The position numbers were made by a program, and so were the translations under genes. Below the pieces are notes generated by a model. That model had not been told where the DNA came from. It saw nothing but the letters and a program-made list of their open reading frames with translations, and did not search any database. From Plotosus lineatus (lineage: Eukaryota > Chordata > Actinopteri > Siluriformes > Plotosidae): DNA of 64,000 nt. Of this stretch, positions 11,151 to 21,281 are shown piece by piece. The stretch spans positions 60,563,580 through 60,627,579 of the forward strand of contig CM045729.1 in assembly GCA_024760905.1 (NCBI GenBank). Direction: 5' to 3'. The stretch's first letter is position 1. Each line of letters starts with the position of its first letter.

Positions 11151-11665
11151 CACCATTATTCATTTTCTGAAAATCTATATATTTTTATTACTTCCCTTGG
11201 GCTGTTTCCTTCTTTGGTAAGCTTGTGTCCTCCAGTGATCCTGAAAGATTGCCAAGCGGAGCATGTATTTTTTCCTGATTGTGTCGCCCATGCTAGATAG
11301 GATGAAAGTGAGGCGCCAGTAGAAAGGAGCTTACTCACTCATCCTATTCATCACTCTTGGGTTGATAGGAATCACACCACCCTTTCTGAATAAGACAACA
11401 GCTTGAAAGGGACTAAATAGAGGATGATCAACATCATTAAAAGTTGGTGATGAAAAACTCTGAAAACCATTCCCCAAGAGCTGACAATCCTTCTGGATTA
11501 TCTTGTCAATAAAGGAATTGTGAGTGACGCATTAACACAGCAACTATAGCTTGGAAACAGAACTCCCTGAAAATGGAATTCATTACGATTGGAAACAGTC
11601 TGTTAAGTACAAGCAAATATTTTTAGCAGCAAGATTACAACCAAGATAACCAAAGTTATCAAAGT

Positions 11666-11984
11666 CTTCTTCTTTTCCTTTCGGCTGTTCCCTTCTCACC
11701 CTGTCCTCTGCATCTTCTTCTCTTCCTTCTTCGACGTCTTCGACCAACAGTAGTCCAATTTCCACCAGCACCCTGTTGTCTAACAGCACTGATGGCGGTT
11801 GTTGTTAACCCGGGCCTCGACCGATCCGGTATGAGATTTGTGTTTACGGTTTGCATTTTGTAGTTTGGCAAAAGTTTTACGCCAGATGCCCTTCCTGTCG
11901 CAACCCTCTGCATTTCTCCGGGCTTGGGACCGGTATAAGGGGGAGAGATACTGGTTAGTCCCCCCCCCCGCCTCATGGCTGCAT
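11666..11984 (-). mobile_element. Miniature RTE: LINE 5' end fused to 3' end
   Basis: It is flanked by the 10-bp duplication TTATCAAAGT (11656-11665 and 11985-11994). On the - strand it begins ATGCAGCCATGAGG, exactly like the full RTE at 14827. It includes the LINE 5' leader and the start of its reading frame (SAVRQQGAGGNWTTVGRRRR). At about 11725 it jumps directly to the last ~90 bases of the LINE (GAAGATGCAGAGGACAGGGT, ending AAAAGAAGAAG). The junction lies in GAAGAAG-type microhomology, and a second ~40-bp deletion removes GCTGTGGCGACCCC. About 2.8 kb of LINE interior is absent, so it is non-autonomous. Confidence 0.9.
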
Positions 11985-12011
11985 TTATCAAAGTATCATC
12001 CTTTAATATAT

Positions 12012-12380
12012 GGATAGCGGCACGGTGGCATAGTTGTTAGCACATCTTCCTCACAGCAAGAAGGCCTTTGTTGATTCGCAGCCTGGGTGTTTCTGTGTGG
12101 AGTTTGCATGTTCTCTCCATGTTTGGTGGGTTTCCTCTGGGTACTCTGGTTTCCTCTCACTGTCAATAAACATGCACAGTAGGATAACTGGCTGTTCTAA
12201 ATTGCCCCTAGATGTGAATTTGAGTATTAATGTTTTTGTGAGTGTTGGCTCTGCGATGAACTTGCAAGCTGTGCAAGGTGTACCTCCTTGCCCTTGCCCA
12301 GAGTCAGCTAAGATGGGCATGAGCCTCCCTGTGACCCTAATTATGATTAAGCGGCTTAGAAACTGAATGAATGAATGAGT
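12012..12380 (+). mobile_element. V-SINE-like copy with L2-like tail, near complete
   Basis: The head carries A box TGGCATAGTTG and a diverged B box. Next come the conserved central part (TTTCTGTGTGGAGTTTGCAT, GGGTACTCTGGTTTCCTCTC) and CTGTTCTAAATTGCCCC. The tail GGGCATGAGCCTCCCTGTGA, ending in repeated ATGA units, is the same L2-like tail used by one SINE-B subtype. The central domain is of the V-SINE/DANA kind; I could not separate this from a Deu-core SINE without alignment. Confidence 0.85.
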
Positions 12381-12436
12381 GATCCTGCATGGACACTGAA
12401 ACAGATAAAGGACATTGGGACAGAAAATTATTAATT

Positions 12437-12742
12437 CTTTCATTATCTGTATCATTCTCTTGTTAAAGGCCACAGGAAATCTGAGGCAGAGCACATCCCG
12501 AACAGCTTTCGAGTCTACTGCAGGGTCAACACAGATACACAATCATTCATACTCAGACTTAGTAGACGATCCAGTATAGCCACTTAATCTAACTCACATG
12601 TCTGTGGTGGTGTACTGCAGCACCTGGAGGAAACCCAAGCAAGCATGGTGAGAACATGCAAACTCCACACAGAACTGCCCTTATTGACTACAAGGTTCAA
12701 ACCCAAGATCTTGTGGTGAGGTGAGAATACGAACCACCATGT
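12437..12742 (-). mobile_element. Degenerate V-SINE-like copy
   Basis: On the - strand the head (GGTGGTTCGTATTCTCACCT), the central TGTGGAGTTTGCATGTTCTC and a decayed L2-like tail can be followed. It lies in opposite orientation to the copy that ends at about 12380. Confidence 0.7.
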
Positions 12743-12780
12743 CAAAATTTCAGTATATTATCAACCATAGAAAGCATGGT

Positions 12781-12985
12781 GCTATGGGTATGGTGGCTCA
12801 TTGGTGAGCACTGTAATTTAACAATGAAAAGGTTCTGTGTTTGAGCCTCACAGCCAACTGGGGGCTTTCAGTGTGGAGTTTGCATGCTTTTCCATGCTTC
12901 TCTGGATTTCCTCAGGGTATTTTACTTTTATTCGACATGCATATTAGCACAAATGGTTCCTCTAAATTGCCAATAAATAAATTTA
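12781..12985 (+). mobile_element. Degenerate V-SINE-like 5' part
   Basis: The central motif GTGTGGAGTTTGCATGCTTT and the end CCTCTAAATTGCC are recognisable. The tail is missing. Confidence 0.6.
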
Positions 12986-12999
12986 TGTGACTATGTAAT

Positions 13000-13972
13000 G
13001 AAGATATTGAGAGGATTCACCTCTGGTTTTGGATAAAAGTAAAATGACTTTGAGACAGGAATGGTTTATCAACAAATGTAGGGAGGTCTGCTCTAGTTCT
13101 TGCGGGGCTCATATATGGAGGCTTGTTACGAGAAAAAAATTACATCAAACACAAAGCAAAGTTTGTTGGAATAATTATTTGTCTTTATGGCACCAAATAA
13201 ACCTGAAAGTGTACTTCAAACATGAAGAAATCAAAAAAAAAAAAAAAAAAAAGGAAGCCTCCTCTAATCATTCAGCAAGCTCAAACATTTGGTGTACATT
13301 TAGAATAATCTAAGGAGCACACCGTTTTTACACGTGTTGCCAGGTCATTTCGCCACAAACGCCTTTTGAACTGCTGCCATGGGAAATGTATTACATGAAG
13401 TTCTTTTAAATACTACTGTGCATTTTGCAATATTAGACATACTGTATATAAGCTTTTTAAATATGTGTCTGGTATTTGAGTATAGAGAACCAGTTTCGGA
13501 TAGGTTTTTAATGTAGACTAGGAAACAGTGTCAAAATGGACAAGCAAAAGCCCAAACAGTGGCCCCGGAAATCAATTTAATGCATGTAACAGTGACTCAA
13601 GTAACAGACTCAAAGATTTTCTTGCCATTTACCTCTGCCACAAGAAAGTTTTAGCAGAGTACTGTAATCACATGCAGTTGTTTGCTGATTGCTCCTGTTG
13701 TATGTCTGTTTGTCTGTTTGTCTTTGAGTAAAATCCTGACCATACCCATGCAAGGTTTTCACCAAACATGGTAGGGCCATTACTCTACACAAGTACCAGA
13801 GATTAATTGATTTTATAATATCAAAGTCAAAAATGAAGGTCAGAGCAAGGCCACGAATTTGTGGAGATACAGCATGCACTTATCACTTCAGCGCGAGTAC
13901 AAATAAACATGCAATTGCCATAGAACAATAATAGGAAATCCCATGGACTTTCAAATGAGAATTATCTTTGCA
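13000..13972. other. No recognised feature
   Basis: Contains an A run (about 13232-13252) and TCTGTTTG-type short repeats (about 13705-13725). Frames are short and show no coding signature. Confidence 0.5.
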
Positions 13973-13986
13973 CTTAATTGATCATG

Positions 13987-14299
13987 TGGGGCTGGTGGCA
14001 TAGTGGTTCGGATGCTGCGCTCATGATCGGGAAGTTGTGGGTTCTAATCCCACTGAAACCCTCACTGGGCTAAGACCCCTGGGCAAGGTCTCAACCACAA
14101 GTGTGCCTCTGTTCCCCCAACAGTATAAATGGGTACCAGTAAAATATACTGGGAAGGTAACCTGCGATCGACTAGCATCCCATCCAGGGGGAGTTGAACT
14201 CCTGGTTGCTTCACACTATGGAAACTGGGGATAAGTACCGGCCTGATGAGCCACGAGGTTAAGCCACTAGGCTCGGGTGTAAGAACCCAACAGATTTAC
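13987..14299 (+). mobile_element. SINE-A, tRNA-derived, complete
   Basis: The 14-bp duplication CTTAATTGATCATG (13973-13986 and 14300-14313) bounds it. The head has TGGCATAGTGG (A box) and GGTTCTAATCC (B box). The family blocks end with GGCTCGGGTGTAAGAACCC and AACAGATTTAC. The source LINE of this tail is not visible in the window. Confidence 0.93.
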
Positions 14300-14313
14300 C
14301 TTAATTGATCATG

Positions 14314-14808
14314 AAAGGTCAAACCTCAGCTTTTTGGACATTAAAATGTATTATAGAACTTACACAAAAGGGTAATAAAAACAGTACCCATGCTGTAGGG
14401 CCTATTTGCAACATTATCCATATAGAGATACCTTGTACTCTATAAGTGCCTATCTAGTTGTTTCTTGTTCCTTATTGTTTTGAAGCAACAGTGGTACATG
14501 TATGATTCATCAATGAACCCTTCAGACACACATTCAAATGTGCATTTAACAATGTGTTTCCTGGTATGAATCACATTTCTCCAAGCTTGCCAATCCATAT
14601 ATTTCTTGCTACTATTAAGTCTATAAATTCTATTACTAGTTCATAATTATGATATTATATTTTTGAAAATAATTATAATAATAAACCCACAATTTCATAA
14701 AAATTTTTAGTATTGTTGTATTACAGCCACTGTTGGCTTTGAAATAAGTTTAGACCACTGTCACACACTTTTGTAGACCCCAATGAGCAGGTGAGATTTA
14801 CAAAACAT
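14314..14808. other. AT-rich DNA, no recognised feature
   Basis: No repeats or coding frames identified up to the RTE insertion. Confidence 0.5.
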
Positions 14809-14953
14809 AAAGTGAATTGGACAGATAATGCAGCCATGAGGTGGGGGGGGGCACTAACCAGTGTCTCTCCCCCTCATGCCGGTCCCAAGCCCGGAGAAAT
14901 GCAGAGGGTTGTGTCAGGAAGGGCATCCGACGTAAAACCAATGCCAAACAGTT

Positions 14954-16486
14954 ATGCAAATCAGAAGTATTACCCCCATACCGGATCGGTCGAGGCCCGG
15001 GTTAACAACGACCGCTATCAGTGCTGTCAATCAACAGGGTGCTGATGGAAATTGGACTACTGTTAGTCGAAGACGTCGAAGAAGGAGAGGTGGGAGGCGT
15101 GTCCGTAGGCAGAGAGAGAAGAGGAAAGGCATGAGTCTAGGACTGAGAGTGGGGACTTTGAATGTTGGAACTATGCAAAGAAAAGGTAGAGAGCTGGCTG
15201 ACATGATGCAGAGGAGGAAGGTGGACATACTGTGTGTTCAGGAGACCAGGTGGAAAGGTAGCAAAGCTAAAAGCTTAGGAGCAGGGTTTAAGCTATTTTA
15301 TCACGGTGTGGATGGGAAGAGAAATGGAGTAGGAGTCATCTTGAAGGAGGAGTTTGTCAGGAATGTTCTAAAAGTGAAAAGAGTGTCAGACAGAGTGATG
15401 AGTCTCAAGTTAGAAATTGAAGGTGTAATGCTCAATGTTGTTAGTGCTTATGCCCCACAGGCAGGATGTGAGCTAGAAGAGAAGGAGAGATTCTGGAGTG
15501 ACTTAGATGAAGTGATGCAGAGTACCGCCAGAGGTGAAAGAGTGGTCATTGGTGCAGACTTCAATGGACATGTTGGTGCAGGCAACAGAGGGGACGAGGA
15601 AGTGATGGGCAGGTTTGGTATCCAGGACAAGAACGCAGAAGGACAGATGTTGATAGATTTTGCAAAAAGGATGGAAATGGCTGTGGTGAATACTTTCTTC
15701 CAGAAGAGAGAGGAGCATAGGGTGACTTATAAAAGCGGAGGTAGGAGCACACAGGTAGACTACATCTTGTGTAGGCAATGTAATTTGAAGGAAGTCAGTG
15801 ACTGCAAAGTCATAGTGGGTGAGAGTGTTGCCAAACAGCATAGGATGGTGGTGTGCAGGATGACTCTGATGGTGAGAAAGGTGAAAAAGGCAAAGGCAGA
15901 GCAGAAGACAAAGTGGTGGAAGCTGAAAAAGGAAGAGTGTCGTGTTGTCTTCAAGGAGGAGTTGAAACAGGCTTTGGGTGGCCAGGAAGTGCTTCCAAAT
16001 GACTGGACAACCACAGCAAATGTGATCAGGGACACAGGTAGGAGAGTACTTGGTGTGTCCTCTGGAAGGAAAGTAGATAAGGAGACTTGGTGGTGGAATG
16101 AGGAAGTGCAGGAGTGTGTACAAAGGAAGAGGTTAGCTAAGAAAAAGTGGGACATTGAGAGGACCGAAGAGAGTAAACAGGAGTACAGGGAGACACAGCG
16201 CAAGGCGAAAGTAGCAGTGGCTAAGGGCAAACAGAGGGCGTATGATGACTTGTATGATAGGTTGGATAGTAAAGAGGGAGAAAATGATCTATACAGGTTG
16301 GCACAGCAGAGAAATAGAGATGGGAAGGACGTGCAGCAAGTTAGAATGATAAAGGACAGAGAGGGAAATGTATTGACAGATGACAGAAGTGTGCTGGGAA
16401 GATGGAAAGAGTACTTTGAAGAGCTGATGAATGAGGAAAATGAGAGAGAGAAAAGAGTAGAAGGAGCAGGATGTAGCAAAGATTAG
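14954..16486 (+). pseudogene. RTE ORF, endonuclease half (510 codons)
   Basis: The endonuclease would nick genomic DNA to prime reverse transcription. Motifs visible are TLNVGTM (about residues 68-74), QETRW (96-100), SAYAPQAG (164-171), GADFNGHVG (200-208), QVDYILC (267-273) and QHRMVV (295-300), the family's version of the SDH motif. An Arg-rich stretch lies at about residues 39-57. The true start is uncertain; Met60 (MSLGLRVGTLN) is an alternative. The frame ends early because about 18 bases present in the other copies (encoding VTVEDQ) are deleted near 16465, shifting frame into a stop. Confidence 0.9.
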
Positions 16487-17936
16487 TAAGGGTGAAGTGA
16501 GAAGGGCATTGAAGAGGATGAAGAATGGAAAGGCAGTTGGTGCTGATGATATACCTGTGGAGGTATGGAAGTGTCTAGGAGAGGTAGCAGTAGATTTTCT
16601 GACAAGAACATTCAACAGGGTACTAGAGAGTGAGCAGATGCCGGAGGAGTAGAGGAGAAGTGTGCTGGTGCCAATTTTTAAGAACAAGGGAGACGTGCAG
16701 AGTTGTGGCAACTACAGAGGGATAAAGTTGATGAGCCATACGATGAAGTTATGGGAAAGAATAGTGGAAGCTATACTAAGGGCAGAGGTCAGCATTTGTG
16801 AACAACAGTTTGGTTTCATGCCAAGAAAGAGCACCACAGATGCAATGTTTGCTTTGAGGATGTTAATAGAGAAGTACAGAGAAGGTCAGAGAGAGCCGCA
16901 TTGTGCCTTTGTGGATCTGGAAAAAGCATATGACAGGGTGCCAAGAGAAGAACTGTGGTATTGCATGAGAAAGTCTGGAGTGGCAGAGAAGTATGTTAGA
17001 GTGGTGCAGGACATGTATGAGAGATGTAAGACAGTGGTGAGGTGTGCTGTCGGTGTGACCAACGAATTCAAGGTGGAGGTGGGACTGCATCAAGGGTCAG
17101 CTCTGAGCCCCTTCTTGTTTGCTATGGTGATGGACAGGCTGACAGACGAGGTTAGACAAGAATCTCCATGGACTATGATGTTTGCAGATGACATTGTGAT
17201 CTGTAGTGAGAGCAGAGAACAAGTGCAGGAAAATCTAGAGAGGTGGAGGTATGCCCTGGAAAGGAGAGGAATGAAGGTTAGCCTCAGAAAATCAGAATAC
17301 ATGTGTGTGAATGAGAAGGACCCAGGAGGAACGGTGATGTTACAGGGAGCAGAGATAACGAAGGTGGAGGATTTTAAGTACTTAGGCTCAACAATCCAGA
17401 GCAATGGAGAGTGTGGAAAAGAGGTGAAGAAGCGTGTGCAGGCAGGCTGGAATGGTTGGAGAAAAGTGTCCGGTGTAATGTGCAATAGGAGAGTGTCAGC
17501 AAGAATGAAGGGAAAAGTGTACAAGACGGTGGTGAGGCCAGCGATGTTGTATGGCTTAGAAACAGTGGCGCTGAGGAAAAGGCAGGAGGCAAAGCTGGAG
17601 GTAGCAGAGATGAAAATGTTGAGGTTCTCTCTGGGAGTAACGAGGATGGATAGGATCAGAAATGAGTATATCAGAGGGACAGCCCACGTAAGATGTTTTG
17701 GAGACAAAGTCAGAGAGGCTAGATTGAGATGGTTTGGACATGTACAGAGGAGGGATAGTGAGTATATTGGCAGTAGGATGCTGAGGTTGGAACTACCAGG
17801 CAGAAGGCCTCGAGGAAGACCAAAGAGGAGATTTATGGATGTGGTGAAGGAAGACATGAAGGTCGTTGGAGTCAGAAAAGAAGATGCGGAGGACAGGGTG
17901 AGATGGAGGCGGATGATTTGCTGTGGCGACCCCTGA
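16487..17936 (+). pseudogene. RTE ORF, reverse transcriptase half
   Basis: This continues the same polyprotein after the frameshift: ISKGEVRRALKRMKNGKAVG, then a TAG at about 16648 where the other copy has Trp (PEEWRRS). An open stretch of 424 codons follows from 16662. In that stretch the reverse transcriptase motifs are FVDLEKAYDRV (about residues 83-93), GLHQGSALSPFLF (141-153) and the catalytic FADDIV (174-179), then KYLGSTIQ. The C-terminus (RRPRGRPKRRFMDVVKEDMK) is basic. One frameshift and one stop separate it from an intact copy. Confidence 0.9.
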
Positions 17937-17985
17937 AGGGAGCAGCCAAAAGTAAAAGAAGAAGAAGAAAGTGAATTGTACAGAT

Positions 17986-18316
17986 GACGGATATGACTGT
18001 AGCTGGTGATTAAAGGGCCTCAGATCATTTTAAGAAGGATCATGCAGTTTACAGCTCCCGATTTTAATATCTTCCTGAAATCCTGAAGTCTCCACTTCCA
18101 CCTGAATCTTAAGCAATAAATTCACCTGAATAAATCCTGCTTATAATATTATCAATATTCATAACATCATTATCAGAACAATTCTATACACTGCATTAAA
18201 AAAATTGTCAAAGCCTGAACAAGATTACCAACAAATAGTCAGAAGCAATGTGATCATGAGCTTATGACCCTGGAACCAATATTGAACTTTTTAACAATAC
18301 TGAAGGTTACTCAGCT

Positions 18317-18317
<1 letters not shown>
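17986..18317. other. No recognised feature
   Basis: Ordinary AT-rich sequence between the RTE and a GT microsatellite. Confidence 0.5.
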
Positions 18318-18403
<86 letters not shown>

Positions 18404-18428
18404 TGTGTGTATGTGTGTGTGTGTGTGC
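18318..18428. repeat. (GT)n microsatellite
   Basis: About 110 bp of nearly pure GT units with a few TATG interruptions near the right end. Confidence 0.97.
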
Positions 18429-18503
18429 GTGTTTGTTCCCAGTCACTATGTGTAAAGAATAGTAACATGGGCTGACAATATATAGACAGAGGAGTTATAC
18501 ACT

Positions 18504-18840
18504 GGTCTGATCTGGTACCTTCCAAGTCGTAGGACGACTCTTGGCAACCTGCCATGAAGGATAACACCTTGATTATCATCTTCATGGAGGTTTTTTTGCA
18601 AGGATAGTACAGTGGTTTGCCATTGCCTTCTGCACAATGCGAACCTATGGGCAATTTACAACAGCCAACTCACCTACTGTGCATGTTTTTGGACCGTGGG
18701 AGGAAACTGGAGTACCCAGAGGAAACTCACGAGAGCACGGGGAGAACATGCAAACCGCACAGAAACGCCCAGGCCTGGAATCGAACCCCAGCCTTCTTGC
18801 GGTGAGGCAGACGTGCTAACAACTACACCACCATACTGCC
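18504..18840 (-). mobile_element. V-SINE-like SINE with BovB/RTE-like tail
   Basis: An 11-bp duplication, AGTTATACACT (18493-18503 and 18841-18851), bounds it. On the - strand the head TGGTGTAGTTGTTAGCACGT, a B-box-like segment and the V-type central part are followed not by the L2-like tail but by AAGGCAATGGCAAACCACTG. This runs through CCTCCATGAAGATGATAATC to GGTTGCCAAGAGTCGTCC. That tail resembles 3' ends of BovB-type RTE LINEs. Sister copies are at 29630 and 47485. Confidence 0.9.
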
Positions 18841-18851
18841 AGTTATACACT

Positions 18852-19472
18852 AATGTATCTAATTAATGCAAAATTGTTTGTTTTAAAGTAATCTTCAAAA
18901 ACAAGCTAAGACTACTCTTTAATATTGTTCAATGTCTTTGCAAGTTGGGTCATGTACAAAGGAGATGATGAGATATGAGATGATGAGCAAAGGATTCCAC
19001 AAACTCTTTTGAGCTTTATTTTCAGGACAAAAATTCAAAGTTCTTCTCAAGGACTTTGAACTTTTAGCAAACTCTCCTTTCAAAGAAGAAACCTCCCCCA
19101 CACACTTCACACACCCATTCCCCCATTCTATAACAACCCATTATCAAAGCAACTAAAATGCATGATTGCTGAGGCAAGTTGTGGAAGGCTAAAATGTTCA
19201 TCTGGTGGTAATGATAGATGATAACAAAAGGATGCATTACTGACCTTTGACTCATCCATTCTAAAGTGCTCCTGGGAGGAATCAGGCCTCCATGCTGAAT
19301 TTTATGTAATGTTGTAAAAGGCACATCTTTTTAAGACAGTGGGTATTTTGACTACTCAGTATATTCATATGCACAGTTAGCACAGTTAGACTGAGCAACA
19401 CTTAAAGCTCAATGAGGCCATTTAATAAGATTTATGTCTTTGTCCCATTATACAAGCACAAAATAGGAACCA
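18852..19472. other. No recognised feature
   Basis: No coding signature and no recognised repeat. Confidence 0.5.
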
Positions 19473-19482
19473 TGTTGAACTT

Positions 19483-19833
19483 ATTTTCCTTTTGGCTTTT
19501 TTTCCGTTTCTCAGGGGTCGCCTCAATGAATCATCTGACTCGTATGGCTGATTTGGCATGGGTTTTTACGTCGGATGCCCTTCCTGACACAATCCTTTAG
19601 CAAGAGGCAAAAACACACTGACAGCTACTCTTTACGAAAGTCAGTAATGGTTCTTTTACATGCCTCACACCATAGACAGTGAGCGACACGGCCCGCCCTT
19701 GATAACCCAGTTAGCTGCACTTTGGGGGAAGGGGGGGGGGGGGTGCGACAACTCTGTGGAGAGTGGGACTCAAACTCCCAACCTTAGGATCAGCAATCCA
19801 GCACCCTTTGCCACCAAGCCACCACTGGCCCCT
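19483..19833 (-). mobile_element. SINE-B with RTE tail
   Basis: The duplication TGTTGAACTT (19473-19482 and 19834-19843) bounds it. On the - strand the head, body and RTE composite tail (GGAAGGGCATCCGACGTAAA, then GGCGACCCCTGAGAAACGG) are all present. A G run lies in the + strand at 19729-19743, at the point where other copies have a variable C run after GTTGTCACTGTC. Confidence 0.92.
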
Positions 19834-19843
19834 TGTTGAACTT

Positions 19844-20220
19844 GCTACCATAATTGCCATTATACCCCTTCCAGCTTAGTACTGGGTTTATTCCACTTGA
19901 TCACGTCACAGAACAAAACAAATGACTGCAGTGAAATCGGTACTGAACTGGGCTGTGAAACTGGACTGATTTTTGGCTCTGTACATTTTGTAAAATTCTT
20001 TTATGTGGCCTCCCTGACATTAAAATGAGCCTTAAAAAAGGCTCAACTGGAATCAAGCTGTCTATGTATGATCGTTCCTTTTTGAGAAGATTGATTTAGT
20101 AAGATTTTAGTCAGATTAACAGGCATTTTAAAAGTCCAGATTTAGTTGGACTCAGGCAATAATTCAACATTTTCTGATGTATGCAGACATACTGTGTGTT
20201 AAAAATTCTTACAGTCTCTG
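19844..20220. other. No recognised feature
   Basis: Non-repetitive sequence without coding signature. A short TTACATTTATGGTATTTGGC block at 20236-20255, resuming after 20548, resembles the SINE-C tail. Confidence 0.45.
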
Positions 20221-20255
20221 GACAGACTTTTTAACTTACATTTATGGTATTTGGC

Positions 20256-20548
20256 TTGGGGGCTTTTTATACCCGAGCCTAGTAGCTCATCAGGCCGGTG
20301 CTTATCCCCGGTTTCCATAGCATGAAGCGACTCTTAGTTCATCTCCTCCTGGATGGGACGCTAGTCCATCGCAGGTTACCTTCCCAGTATATTTTTACTG
20401 GTACTTATTTATACTGCTGGGTGAACAGAGGCGCACTTGTGGTTACCTTGCCCAGGGGTCTTAGCACAGTGGGGGTCTAACTGGGATTCAAACACACAAC
20501 CTCACGATCATAAGCACAGCACCCTAGCCACTATGCCACCAGCCCCAG
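20256..20548 (-). mobile_element. SINE-A, complete
   Basis: A 14-bp duplication, TTATGGTATTTGGC (20242-20255 and 20549-20562), bounds it. On the - strand the head GGGGCTGGTGGCATAGTGGC, the AAGACCCCTGGGCAAGG block and the GGCTCGGGTATAAAAAGCCC end are present. It appears to have landed in the tail of an older SINE-C-like sequence. Confidence 0.92.
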
Positions 20549-20945
20549 TTATGGTATTTGGCAGGCAACCTTAAATGTGGCTACTCGTTAATGCATAGTG
20601 TATGTGTATTTTCTTTATCAGATCATTGTGCCTGAAAGTTTTCCCGGGAAAATCACACCAGCTCACGCACTTAGTATCATTTATTTACTTGTTTTACATC
20701 TTGTTTTGGTTCTTGTTTACAATTAGAACACAAGACCACATTTTTGTAGGAATGATCTGCCAAGGGACTGCCAAGTTGTCATGTATGTGCAAGATCATTC
20801 CTCCAGTCAGGTGACCTAGTTATTGTTGTTTTTGTTTACTATAACCTTCCTCATATTAGCAAAATATGGGGGGGGGGAATCATAACTCATAAAATATTGT
20901 AATGATAGAGGATAGAAAGATGACATGATGATAAAATAAGACTAA

Positions 20946-21151
20946 TTCATCCATAAGGGTAACTTGGAACAGCCAATTAGCCTACTGTGCATGTTTTTGG
21001 ACTGTGGGTGGAAACCAGAGTACCCAGAGAAAACCCACGCAGGCACAGGCAGAACATGCAAACTCCACACAGAAATGCACAGGCTGGGAATCAAACCCAG
21101 GACCTTCTTGCTGTGGGGTAGATTTGCTAACCACTACGCCACCATGTCACC
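20946..21151 (-). mobile_element. V-SINE-like copy, short 3' end
   Basis: The duplication AAAATAAGACTAA (20933-20945 and 21152-21164) bounds it. On the - strand it has A box TGGCGTAGTGG, B box GGTTTGATTCC and an intact central domain. It stops about 25 bases after CCTACTGTGC-type sequence without a full LINE-like tail. The duplication shows it inserted in this shortened form. Confidence 0.88.
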
Positions 21152-21241
21152 AAAATAAGACTAAGTGAAATGATAGTAAGAATGTTATAAATAATATTAA
21201 GAATACTATGGAAATAAATGAAGAACCATCAACATCAACCT

Positions 21242-21242
<1 letters not shown>

Positions 21243-21281
<39 letters not shown>

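Larger units (their letters stand above)
14827..17967 (+). mobile_element. RTE-type LINE, near full length
   Basis: The element of 3.14 kb is flanked by an 18-bp duplication with one mismatch, AAAGTGAATTGGACAGAT (14809-14826) and AAAGTGAATTGTACAGAT (17968-17985). The 5' leader includes GGGTTGTGTCAGGAAGGGCA. The body encodes an AP-type endonuclease followed by a reverse transcriptase, and the 3' end is GCTGTGGCGACCCCTGAAGG then an (AAG)n tail. The order, the short 3' end and the simple tail fit the RTE clade (BovB/Rex3 relatives). One deletion frameshift and one stop break the frame, so this copy is probably inactive though young. Two further long copies lie at 38892 and 60856. Confidence 0.95.

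Noticed and set aside
15503..17857. Long - strand frames opposite the RTE copy (206, 239 and 255 codons)
   Set aside because: They are antisense shadows of the RTE polyprotein; similar shadows occur opposite copies 2 and 3.
18504..18840. Interpretation as a BovB LINE fragment acquired by horizontal transfer
   Set aside because: Only a tail-like segment attached to a SINE head is present; no BovB coding sequence is visible, so transfer cannot be argued.
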